From an uncultured Prevotella sp. (GTDB lineage Bacteria > Bacteroidota > Bacteroidia > Bacteroidales > Bacteroidaceae): DNA of 8,253 bases. Within the stretch, counting starts at the first letter, position 1, and each line of letters opens with the position of its first letter. Shown here piece by piece: positions 1 through 6,419 of the stretch. The notes under the pieces are model-generated. The model was not told the DNA's origin. It did not search any database and saw only the letters and a list, made by a program, of their open reading frames with translations. Where the stretch lies: the NCBI GenBank assembly GCA_938018155.1, contig CALIIG010000056.1:1-8253 (forward strand), read 5' to 3'. Both the position numbers and the translations under genes were made by a program.

Positions 1-1065
1 GAAGACAAACAAGGCAATCCCGTAACGCCCCATATTAACTGGAATAAACGCCTTCCACGTAAGCCTAACGAGGACGAACAGCGCGCAATAGAGAGTCTTT
101 ACGTCACGAATCCTGTTACGGGAGAGAAGCTTCTGGACTACAAACAGATGAATTATAAATATGAGGTTTACGATTACGTAACGGCCGCACTGCGCCGTAA
201 TCGGCTGACTGCGTCGGAACGTAGTCTGAATACCGACGAAACGGTTGACCCCAATGAGGTGGTAATGATCAGCAAAGATACGGCATACGTTGACGACAAC
301 GGGAAAATTGTGCGTCAAACCATCAACCGTCAGCTGACAGGACCGTGGGACTTCCTCAATACCTACATCGTGAACATTTACCCTGATACCACTTGTTGGG
401 TAAACGATTTCCGCAATTCTGATAACGAAACTTATCTCCGCAACTACTTTTCCAACCCTGCTTACAACGACTATCCTGTTGTTGGTGTTACCTGGGAGCA
501 GGCCAACGCCTTCTGTGCGTGGCGTACCGACTATTTGTTAAAAGGCCTCGGGGGCGAAGCTCGCTATATACAGCGTTATCGTTTGCCGACAGAAGCCGAG
601 TGGGAATACGCGGCAAGGGGAAAGAATCAAAACGAATTTCCCTGGGAAAACAAGGATGTTGCCAACGGCAATGGCTGCTATTATGCCAACTTTAAGCCCG
701 ATCGTGGCAACTATACCAAGGATGGAAACCTGATAACGAGCAAGGTAAGCAGCTATTCTCCCAATTCGAATGGTTTGTTTGACATGGCTGGGAACGTAGC
801 CGAATGGACGAGTACGGTCTACACCGAAGCTGGCGTCGATGCCATGAATGACCTGAATCCGCAGCTCGAATATAAGGCGGCGGCCGAAGATCCCTATAAA
901 CTGAAGAAAAAAAGCGTTCGTGGAGGTTCATGGAAAGATCCCGAAAGCTATATCCGTTCAGCCTGGCGAACCTGGGAATATCAAAACCAGCCTCGTTCTT
1001 ATATTGGCTTCCGTTGTGTTCGTTCGCTTGCAACAAGCACAACAGCAAAGCAAAAACGCAAATAA
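1..1065 (+). CDS. porK: PorK/GldK, T9SS outer-membrane-ring lipoprotein (5' partial)
   Basis: Structural subunit of the type IX secretion system; with PorN it forms the large ring on the periplasmic side of the outer membrane. The frame is open from base 1 (E-D-K-Q-G-N...), so the ATG at 148 is internal and the gene starts upstream of the window; 354 residues are visible against roughly 460-490 in known PorK/GldK, so the signal peptide and lipobox are missing. The visible part is an FGE/SUMF1-type (formylglycine-generating enzyme-like) fold: YPVVGVTWEQANAFCAWR at about fragment residues 158-175, RLPTEAEWEYAARG at 194-207, GLFDMAGNVAEW at 258-269, VRGGSW at 306-311 and GFRCVR at 336-341. Where true FGE carries its two catalytic cysteines, this protein reads SYIRSAWRTW (316-325), so it is very probably a non-catalytic relative, as known for this family. 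A short basic tail (KQKRK) ends it. It lies 20 nt before porL, in the canonical KLMN order. An ordinary FGE-like protein is the only alternative, and the neighbours exclude it. Confidence 0.94.
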   Translation, partial: EDKQGNPVTPHINWNKRLPRKPNEDEQRAIESLYVTNPVTGEKLLDYKQMNYKYEVYDYVTAALRRNRLTASERSLNTDETVDPNEVVMISKDTAYVDDNGKIVRQTINRQLTGPWDFLNTYIVNIYPDTTCWVNDFRNSDNETYLRNYFSNPAYNDYPVVGVTWEQANAFCAWRTDYLLKGLGGEARYIQRYRLPTEAEWEYAARGKNQNEFPWENKDVANGNGCYYANFKPDRGNYTKDGNLITSKVSSYSPNSNGLFDMAGNVAEWTSTVYTEAGVDAMNDLNPQLEYKAAAEDPYKLKKKSVRGGSWKDPESYIRSAWRTWEYQNQPRSYIGFRCVRSLATSTTAKQKRK

Positions 1066-1085
1066 AAATTTAAAGAAACCAAGCT

Positions 1086-1898
1086 ATGTCTGAATATAGT
1101 AAATATAATATTGTGTACCGCTTGCAGAAGTGGATAGATACAGTTGCGGGTCAAACATTCCTGAATTATGCGTACAGCTGGGGTGCATCTATTGTTATTT
1201 TGGGTGCACTGTTTAAGCTTACCCACCTTCCCGGGGCCAATATTGCGTTGTTTTTGGGTATGGGCACCGAGGTTCTTGTATTCTTCATATCGGCTTTCGA
1301 CCGCCCCTTTGACAAGACTGCCGAAGGTCGTGAAATTCCAATGCGCCTTACTGAGGAGTATCTTGCCGACGGCACAGTAACCTATTCGCAGGGGAAAACT
1401 GCTGATAACGCAGCACCCGCATCATCTGTTGCCGAACCTGTTGTTATGACGGCAAAGGCATCGAACGGAGCAACAGCAGTGTCCAACCATCAAAACGATG
1501 CTGTAAAATTTGCCGAACAGCCACAGCCTTCGTACGTTCCGCAGATGTCTGCCGAGGAAGCAGAGAAGCTGAATGAGGCGCAGGGTAATTATGTTACCGA
1601 GCTTCAGGAACTGGTTGAAACCTTAAAACGTGTGAACGAACAGAGCTTGCGTCTGACCCGCGACAGCGAGGAAATGGAGAATTTGAACCGCACATTGACC
1701 GGTATTAGCAAAGTTTACGAAATACAGCTTAAGGGAGCCAGCCAGCAGGTAGGCACCATTGACCAGATTAATGAGCAAACACGTAAGATGGCCCAGCAAA
1801 TAGACCAGCTCAATAAAATATATGCTCGCATGATTGAGGCGATGACCGTGAACATGCATGTCGCTGCACCAGGTGCTGCTCCCTTAAAAGAAGAATAG
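1086..1898 (+). CDS. porL: PorL/GldL, inner-membrane motor subunit of T9SS
   Basis: Cytoplasmic-membrane protein that, as a multimer around PorM, converts proton-motive force into motion powering type IX secretion (and gliding in relatives). Residues about 27-45 (NYAYSWGASIVILGALFKL) and 52-71 (NIALFLGMGTEVLVFFISAF) form a two-helix hairpin with a short HLPG turn. E62 in the second helix matches the intramembrane glutamate known to be essential in GldL (TEV here, TEA in Flavobacterium as I recall), and D72 sits where the second acidic residue occurs. After a variable Ala/Val-rich linker (about 100-155), residues about 155-255 form a polar coiled-coil cytoplasmic domain with many Glu/Gln/Leu heptads. 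Length 270 aa, between GldL (about 215) and P. gingivalis PorL (about 309). The start follows an A-rich leader without Shine-Dalgarno, usual for Bacteroidetes. Only 3 nt separate its stop from the porM start, suggesting coupled translation of the two motor subunits. Confidence 0.94.
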   Translation: MSEYSKYNIVYRLQKWIDTVAGQTFLNYAYSWGASIVILGALFKLTHLPGANIALFLGMGTEVLVFFISAFDRPFDKTAEGREIPMRLTEEYLADGTVTYSQGKTADNAAPASSVAEPVVMTAKASNGATAVSNHQNDAVKFAEQPQPSYVPQMSAEEAEKLNEAQGNYVTELQELVETLKRVNEQSLRLTRDSEEMENLNRTLTGISKVYEIQLKGASQQVGTIDQINEQTRKMAQQIDQLNKIYARMIEAMTVNMHVAAPGAAPLKEE

Positions 1899-1901
1899 GC
1901 G

Positions 1902-3458
1902 ATGGCAATCAAGAAACGACCGGTATCTCCCCGTCAGAAGATGATAAACTTAATGTATATCGTCCTTTTGGCGATGTTGGCCCTGAACGTGTCAACCGAG
2001 GTGCTTCATGGTTTCTCCATAGTAGAGGAGGGCTTAAACCGCACGACGGCCAACTCTTCGGCCGAGAACGATGCACTTTATGGTGATTTCAGAAGTCAGA
2101 TGGCATCAAATCCAGAGAAAGTTAAGGCTTGGTTTGCAAAGGCTACTGAAGTGAAAAACATGAGCGATTCGCTCTATAACTTCGCCCAATCCTTAAAAAT
2201 TGCCATTGTGAAAGAGGCCGATGGTAAAGACGGTGATATAAGCAATCTGAAGAATGCAGATAATCTTGATGCTGCAGGTACAATTATGCTGGCACCGGTT
2301 TATGGAAAAGGCGACCAGCTTTTCAGGGCTGTTAACTCGTTTCGTGAACGTGTATTGACTTATGTTACCGACCCCCGCCAGCGACGAATTATAGCCAGTA
2401 ACCTTTCAACAGCGGTGCCACGTCGTGCCGGAACGCTCGGTAAGAACTGGCAGGAATATATGTTTGAGAACATGCCTGTGGCTGCAGCTGTAACGCTTCT
2501 TTCCAAATTGCAGAACGACGTACGCTATGCTGAGGGCGAAGTTCTGCACACATTGGTATCGAATATCGACATGAAAGATATTCGGGTCAATAAGCTTCAG
2601 GCCTTCGTTGTTCCTGAAAAAACTACCCTTTACCCCGGCGAGCACTTTACAGCCAATATAGTAATGGCTGCCGTTGACACCACACAGCAACCGCAAATAT
2701 ATGTAAATGGTTCGCGCGTAAACACGTCGAACGGTGCGTATAGCTTCACGGCTGGAGGCGTTGGTGAGCATCAGTTCGGCGGATATATCCTTATGCGTAA
2801 TGCCAATGGCGACGTGCTTCGCCGCAATTTCCTGCAGAAATATAACGTTATTCCGGTACCGGGGAACGCCACTGTCGCTGCCGACCTCATGAATGTACTC
2901 TATGCAGGCTACACCAATCCTATTAGCGTCAGTGTTCCTGGGGTGCCACAGAACGGTGTAAGCGTCAGTATGAGTGGCGGCCATCTTACGTCGAAAGGCC
3001 CCGGCCGCTATGTAGCCGTACCATCAGCAGTAGGTCATGACGTCACATTCCGCATTACGGCGCGCGACAATGGCAAGGTACGCACATTCCCTCCCTTTAC
3101 ATTTAAGGTGCGCAAACTGCCCGACCCTACGGCATATATAGCCTTAGGCTCCGACCGTTATAAAGGCGGTAATCTTTCCAAGGCAGGTTTAATGGGTGCC
3201 AGTCGGCTCAGTGCGGCCATAGATGATGGTATATTAGACATACAGTTTAAGGTGACATCGTTTTCGGCTGTCTTCTATGACAACATGGGAAATGCGGTGC
3301 AAATGGCATCGTCAGGCGACAGTTTTACCGACCGTATGCGTGAGCAGTTCCGCCATTTGTCTCGCGGCCGCCGATTCTATATTACCGAAATCAAGGCCGT
3401 TGGCCCTGACGGTATAGCACGTTCGCTGCCCGGAGCCATGGAGGTAAAGGTGAAATAA
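1902..3458 (+). CDS. porM: PorM/GldM, periplasm-spanning rotor/force transducer of T9SS
   Basis: Dimeric shaft of the type IX motor: one N-terminal transmembrane helix sits inside the PorL ring and a long periplasmic part reaches the PorK/PorN ring. A basic cytoplasmic start (KKRPVSPRQK) precedes a single helix at about residues 14-33 (MINLMYIVLLAMLALNVSTE), directly followed by the family signature EVLHGFSIVEEGL. By comparison with PorM/GldM structures, D1 is mostly helical (about 35-215, ending in LQNDVRYAEGEVLHTL), D2 begins near 228 (NKLQAFVVPEKTTLYPGE), D3 contains MNVLYAGYTNPISVSVPG near 330-347, and D4 runs from about 408 (DPTAYIALGSDRYKGGNLSK) to the end; domain edges are approximate. 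Length 518 aa is nearly identical to known members (about 513-516), so the gene is complete. An A/G-rich stretch (AAGAAGAATAGG) at the end of porL precedes the ATG, and 37 nt without an obvious hairpin separate it from porN. Confidence 0.95.
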   Translation: MAIKKRPVSPRQKMINLMYIVLLAMLALNVSTEVLHGFSIVEEGLNRTTANSSAENDALYGDFRSQMASNPEKVKAWFAKATEVKNMSDSLYNFAQSLKIAIVKEADGKDGDISNLKNADNLDAAGTIMLAPVYGKGDQLFRAVNSFRERVLTYVTDPRQRRIIASNLSTAVPRRAGTLGKNWQEYMFENMPVAAAVTLLSKLQNDVRYAEGEVLHTLVSNIDMKDIRVNKLQAFVVPEKTTLYPGEHFTANIVMAAVDTTQQPQIYVNGSRVNTSNGAYSFTAGGVGEHQFGGYILMRNANGDVLRRNFLQKYNVIPVPGNATVAADLMNVLYAGYTNPISVSVPGVPQNGVSVSMSGGHLTSKGPGRYVAVPSAVGHDVTFRITARDNGKVRTFPPFTFKVRKLPDPTAYIALGSDRYKGGNLSKAGLMGASRLSAAIDDGILDIQFKVTSFSAVFYDNMGNAVQMASSGDSFTDRMREQFRHLSRGRRFYITEIKAVGPDGIARSLPGAMEVKVK

Positions 3459-3495
3459 AGCAGGCAAAATTCTATAATCAGGAAAAGAAACTTTT

Positions 3496-4557
3496 ATGAA
3501 ACGAATACTCTTTATATTATTTATAGGCAGCTTTAGCCTTATAGCCGCAGCGCAACCCAAGGTACGTCGCCAGCAACAGGAGGCTGCTGCCCGGCAGAGT
3601 AACAAGAATAACATAACGCTTCGTTCGCAGTTGTCGTTCCCTATTGAAACTAAAATGAACGAAGATGTGGTGTGGCGACGCGATGTTTATCGCGAACTAA
3701 ACCTCAACGATAACGCCAATGCCGCGCTCTATTACCCCGTAGAGCCTTTGGGTTCGCAAATGAACCTGTTTACCTATTTGTTTAAATTGGTCATGTTAGG
3801 CCCGAAACATGGCGGCGTGGCTGCTTACAGCTACGACGTAAATACGGGTAACGAACGGTTCATAGAGACGTTACGCATTAACCCTCTCAAGTTTCTCGAC
3901 GACTATCACATATTTTATGAGCGAACCGACAGAGGCATACATATCGACGACAGCGATATTCCGTCGGCCGAAGTAAAGGGTTATTTTCTCAAGGAAAGCA
4001 CATATTACGACCAGAATACAGCTACGTTCCACACGCAGGTACAGGCTCTTTGCCCGGTAATGTACCGCGAAGACGACTTTGGCGACGGCGTAACCAAATA
4101 TCCTTTGTTTTGGGTAAAGTATTCCGATCTGGCTCCTTTCCTTGCCAAGCAAACCATTATGACGAGCAATCTTAACAATGCTGCCACAATGAGCATTGAC
4201 GATTATTTCACAATGAACGCCTATAAGGGTAAGATTTACAAAACGACAAACATGCTCGGTAAGACGCTGGCGCAGGCCGTTGGCAACGACAGCGTAAAGC
4301 TTTCGCGTGAGCAACGTCGCATTGAAAGCGAAATACAGCAGTTTGAAAAAAGCATGTGGGGCGATGCTGCACGCAAGGATTCATTGGACAGTATTGCCAA
4401 ACTCGACCCTAAAACGCTCAAGGCCGACCGTAAAGTGCGTCGTAATCGTCGTTCGGGTGAAGCTGCAACTACTGTTCGTAACCGCCGTGCCCGCACGTCT
4501 TCCTCGCCTTCTTCGCCGGGAGCAGCACGTGTAACGGTTCGGCGTCAGCGTCATTAA
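3496..4557 (+). CDS. porN: PorN/GldN, periplasmic T9SS ring protein
   Basis: Periplasmic partner of PorK; the PorK-PorN complex forms the ring that receives the PorM shaft beneath the outer membrane. A signal peptide is evident: MKR, a hydrophobic core ILFILFIGSFSLI, then AAA|QPK with likely cleavage after residue 19. The mature protein has the GldN-type body, including DVVWRRDVYRELNLNDNANA and YPVEPLGSQMNLFTYLFKL near residues 56-95 and YPLFWVKYSDLAPFLAKQTI around 202-221. A charged segment (LSREQRRIESEIQQFEKSMW) leads to a C-terminal tail at about 309-353 unusually rich in arginine (13 Arg plus Lys in 45 residues, RKVRRNRRSGEAATTVRNRR...VTVRRQRH), probably disordered. Length 353 aa is close to P. 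gingivalis PorN (about 360). It is the last gene of the canonical KLMN block; an AGGAAAAG stretch about 9 nt before the ATG could help initiation. Confidence 0.93.
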   Translation: MKRILFILFIGSFSLIAAAQPKVRRQQQEAAARQSNKNNITLRSQLSFPIETKMNEDVVWRRDVYRELNLNDNANAALYYPVEPLGSQMNLFTYLFKLVMLGPKHGGVAAYSYDVNTGNERFIETLRINPLKFLDDYHIFYERTDRGIHIDDSDIPSAEVKGYFLKESTYYDQNTATFHTQVQALCPVMYREDDFGDGVTKYPLFWVKYSDLAPFLAKQTIMTSNLNNAATMSIDDYFTMNAYKGKIYKTTNMLGKTLAQAVGNDSVKLSREQRRIESEIQQFEKSMWGDAARKDSLDSIAKLDPKTLKADRKVRRNRRSGEAATTVRNRRARTSSSPSSPGAARVTVRRQRH

Positions 4558-4595
4558 CAAGTGTTTTTAAGCTCAAACAAACGAGCTGAATATTA

Positions 4596-4612
4596 ATCGG
4601 TTCTTAACCGGT
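4596..4612 (+). terminator. Small hairpin between porN and the beta-barrel gene (weak terminator or attenuator)
   Basis: A 7-bp stem (ATCGGTT / AACCGGT with one G-T wobble) closes a 3-nt loop (CTT). A run of five T follows at 4620-4624, 7 nt after the stem. The T tract is displaced and the stem short, so at best it is a partial terminator reducing read-through from porN; it could equally be an operator just upstream of the promoter-like element. Confidence 0.3.
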
Positions 4613-4617
4613 AACGA

Positions 4618-4625
4618 TATTTTTG
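4618..4625 (+). promoter_or_regulatory. Candidate Bacteroidetes -7 box upstream of the beta-barrel gene
   Basis: TATTTTTG matches exactly the Bacteroidetes sigma-ABfr -7 consensus TAnnTTTG, 23 nt before the ATG at 4649. It would give a very short leader. No clear TTTG -33 element is visible about 20 bp upstream, and such an 8-mer is easily met by chance in A/T-rich DNA, so this is only a candidate for a separate promoter. Confidence 0.33.
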
Positions 4626-4648
4626 TCAGGATATAAAAAAGCAGAAGT

Positions 4649-5275
4649 ATGACGAAAACGTTATCAACGGCCCTTGTTGCCGTTATGCTGATGCTTGCTT
4701 CGCAGGCACAGGCTCAGATAAAATTCGGTGTAAAGGGTGGTCTTAACGTTACAACCATGAAGTTTAACCGCCATGTTCTCGACAAGTCAAACAGCGAAGG
4801 CTTCTACTTTGGCCCTACGATGAAGTTCACTTTACCTGTTGTTGGTCTGGGCGTTGACGCGTCAGCACTTTACAACCAGTGCTCAAGCAAGTTTGTTGCT
4901 GAGCAGGGAAACGAACAGATTATTACAGATTGTGCAACTACGCTCACGCAACAGGCCATATCAATACCCGTTAATCTGCGCTACGATGTAGGCCTGGGCG
5001 ACGATGCCAGCATTTATTTCTTTGCAGGCCCGCAGGCTTCCTTCAACGTAGGTGGGAAGATAAAGGATATTGATTGGAAGTGGGCGGATACCGATTTCTC
5101 GGTAAATGTAGGCTTCGGCGTAATGTTATTGAGCCATCTGCAGGTCAATACCAATTACAATGTAGGTATTGGAAAGACGGGCGAGCTGGGCGAACACTCT
5201 GTCTTTACCCACCTGCGCAAGGACTTTCATGGTCGTGCGAACACCTGGCAACTGGGCTTGGCTTATTATTTTTAG
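4649..5275 (+). CDS. Small outer-membrane beta-barrel protein (PorT/OMP_b-brl_2-like)
   Basis: Predicted outer-membrane protein of 208 aa. A signal peptide (MTKTLSTALVAVMLMLASQAQA, cleavage after residue 22) is followed by IKFGVKGGLNVTTM, the typical first strand of the Bacteroidetes 'outer membrane protein beta-barrel' family that includes PorT-like proteins. Alternating strands follow (GFYFGPTMKFTLPVVGLGVDASALYN, AISIPVNLRYDVGLGDDASI, FFAGPQASFNVGG, SVNVGFGVMLLSHLQVNTNY), and the protein ends in WQLGLAYYF with the C-terminal aromatic residue used by the BAM machinery. The mature length of about 186 aa would suit an eight-stranded barrel. Two cysteines (C78, C95) could form a loop disulfide. 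It follows porN by 91 nt on the same strand, so it may belong to the T9SS operon or have its own promoter. Function is not known from sequence; PorT itself is somewhat longer, so I do not assign that symbol. Confidence 0.85.
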   Translation: MTKTLSTALVAVMLMLASQAQAQIKFGVKGGLNVTTMKFNRHVLDKSNSEGFYFGPTMKFTLPVVGLGVDASALYNQCSSKFVAEQGNEQIITDCATTLTQQAISIPVNLRYDVGLGDDASIYFFAGPQASFNVGGKIKDIDWKWADTDFSVNVGFGVMLLSHLQVNTNYNVGIGKTGELGEHSVFTHLRKDFHGRANTWQLGLAYYF

Positions 5276-5356
5276 GAAATAGGCTGACGGGGAAATCATC
5301 CTAAGACAAAGGCTCTGAAAGAGCTGCCCAGCGATGGGGTGTCCTCAATCCCAAAC

Positions 5357-5378
5357 AGCCATTCCCTGACAGATGGCT
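5357..5378 (+). terminator. Weak hairpin downstream of the beta-barrel gene
   Basis: AGCCAT (5357-5362) and ATGGCT (5373-5378) form a 6-bp stem with a 10-nt loop, followed on the + strand by TGTTGCCCCTT rather than a true T run. It is the best hairpin within about 100 nt of the beta-barrel stop codon, but poor as an intrinsic terminator. Confidence 0.22.
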
Positions 5379-5446
5379 TGTTGCCCCTTGCCTGCCGTCT
5401 GCCGTTTCCCCTCCCTTTGCATCTTTCCTCCCCGTCTCCCCACAAC

Positions 5447-5485
5447 AAAAACGTCCCGCGCTGCCTATGTGGCTAACGCGGGACG
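5447..5485 (-). terminator. Intrinsic terminator for leftward transcription
   Basis: A perfect 9-bp GC-rich inverted repeat, CGTCCCGCG (5452-5460) and CGCGGGACG (5477-5485), encloses a 16-nt loop with an inner GCC/GGC stem (5463-5465, 5471-5473). Read on the minus strand, the hairpin is followed directly by TTTTT (5451-5447) and TTGTTGTG-like sequence; on the plus strand no T run follows. It therefore ends a leftward transcript, most simply that of the HU gene, though it sits about 310 nt beyond that stop codon. Confidence 0.8.
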
Positions 5486-5566
5486 CGGATTAAAGAATTA
5501 AAGAGTAACAAACAAAAAGTAAAAAGAACTTTCGTTTATTTCGTCAAGTAAGGTCTTTCTTAAGGT

Positions 5567-5610
5567 TCGTCACATACGGCTTTTATATTCGCCACATGCG
5601 GCTTTTATAA
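5567..5610. repeat. 22-bp tandem duplication
   Basis: Two adjacent 22-bp copies (5567-5588 and 5589-5610), both containing CACAT(A/G)CGGCTTTTATA, agree at 19 of 22 positions. They lie in the presumed 3' region of the HU gene and have no coding potential. Confidence 0.8.
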
Positions 5611-5660
5611 TAGATTCCGTGCGTCAGTATCAGGTTTCGCCTCCTCCCAGCTCCTTACAG

Positions 5661-5793
5661 CAGAGTAATGTCTTAACTCCCCCTAACTCCATAACTCCAT
5701 AACTCCTTATTTTTAATCTTTTAATTCTTTATTTCTAAATCAGGGTATTGTCTTAACTCCCTCTAACTCCTTAACTCCTGTCTCCTTTTAAAT
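5661..5793. repeat. 80-bp imperfect duplication with seven TAACTCC heptamers
   Basis: Copy 1 starts at 5661 (CAGAGTAATGTCTTAACTCC) and copy 2 at 5741 (CAGGGTATTGTCTTAACTCC), 18 of 20 identical and exactly 80 bp apart. TAACTCC occurs at 5674, 5684, 5692, 5700 and again at 5754, 5764, 5772, the same 10/8 spacing in each copy. Copy 2 is shortened, and a third CAGGGTT begins at 5794 over the HU stop codon. On the minus strand this reads as GGAGTTA repeats downstream of the HU gene. Confidence 0.8.
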
Positions 5794-6227
5794 CAGGGTT
5801 CTTCTTTGATTTCCTTTTCCTTCTCTTCTTTCTTCCCTTTCTCCTTCTCCTTTTCCTTCACCGTCTCATACGAGTTGTCGGCAAGCTCTTTCTTCAGTTC
5901 CGTGCTTGGCGTAAAGGTTACGCGGGGTTTAATCTTCTCAATGTTGAAGGCTTTTTCCGTCAGCGAACCTTCGCTCGAAAGCGTCAGGCGCATGGTGCCG
6001 AACTCGCTCAACTGCACGCTGAAACCGTCGCGCAGGTAGCTGGGCAGACGGTCTACGAAGTTCGACAGCACGTTTTCGATGTCGCCTCGCGTCAGCGACG
6101 ACCGTCCGGCAATGTCCTTCGCAATGTCTTTCAGCGTCTTGCGTCCCACGTTCACGGGGTTCGCATAAAACTTGCCAGGACCCGTCTTCGTGCCCGGCTT
6201 CCTCTTTTCTACCAACTTTATTTTCAT
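5793..6227 (-). CDS. HU-family (HU-HIG type) histone-like DNA-binding protein
   Basis: Predicted nucleoid-associated DNA-binding protein of 144 aa, of the long HU-like family common in Bacteroides and Prevotella. The extended basic N-terminus (KLVEKRKPGTKTGPGKFYAN) is typical of this subgroup. The helical dimerisation part follows (residues about 28-66: TLKDIAKDIAGRSSLTRGDI, VLSNFVDRLPSYLRDG), then the HU-type strand/arm region (VQLSEFGTMRLTL near 71-83, matching the G-x-F/G-x-F/R pattern) and VTFTPSTELKKEL (103-115). Residues about 121-144 form a Lys/Glu-only-like tail (KEKEKEKGKKEEKEKEIKEEP) not needed for the fold. The ATG at 6227-6225 is preceded by a very A/T-rich leader without Shine-Dalgarno; the family's N-terminus fits this start. 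The gene stands alone, reads leftward, and is separated by about 190 bp from the 22-bp repeat array, which may be involved in its control (inference). Confidence 0.88.
   Translation of the reverse strand: MKIKLVEKRKPGTKTGPGKFYANPVNVGRKTLKDIAKDIAGRSSLTRGDIENVLSNFVDRLPSYLRDGFSVQLSEFGTMRLTLSSEGSLTEKAFNIEKIKPRVTFTPSTELKKELADNSYETVKEKEKEKGKKEEKEKEIKEEP
5810..5859. repeat. 50-bp homopurine/homopyrimidine tract
   Basis: All 50 plus-strand bases are C or T. It encodes the Lys/Glu tail of the HU protein on the other strand. The ends mirror each other (TTCCTTTTCCT at 5811-5821 and TCCTTTTCCTT at 5848-5858), a pattern that can favour triplex (H-) DNA and replication slippage. Confidence 0.8.
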
Positions 6228-6419
6228 TGTATTAAAAATTTAAATTATTAATAATTATTGTGCCACGTCCGCAGCACAACGTTTCCAATTCCTTTGTTTG
6301 TCTTCTGTCTACACTTTCAACATAGCTGACGCTATCGTGTCCATTCTTCCGTTTTCCAAGCGAAGGCAAACCTCCGTACAGCATTAAAAAACAGTGCCTT
6401 TTCGAGGCCTGAAAAAATC

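Larger units (their letters stand above)
5276..5792. other. Gene-free intergenic region between converging transcripts
   Basis: No credible coding frame on either strand. The left third (to about 5450) is pyrimidine-rich on the + strand and holds only weak hairpins (GCTCT-GAA-AGAGC at 5312-5324; AGCCAT/ATGGCT at 5357-5378). The remainder holds a strong leftward terminator, a 22-bp tandem duplication and an 80-bp duplication, listed separately. The beta-barrel gene and the HU gene converge here. Confidence 0.75.

Noticed and set aside
148..1065. Start of porK at the ATG at 148
   Set aside because: The same frame is open back to base 1 with family-like sequence, and a start at 148 would give a protein far shorter than known PorK and without signal peptide.
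2406..2984. 192-aa open frame on the - strand inside porM
   Set aside because: Antisense to a complete, well-recognised PorM; codon shadow.
3871..4314. 147-aa open frame on the - strand inside porN
   Set aside because: Antisense to PorN; no domain signature and no spacing for its own promoter.
5074..5304. 76-aa + strand frame overlapping the beta-barrel gene
   Set aside because: Alternate-frame shadow; the overlapped gene has a signal peptide and complete barrel pattern.
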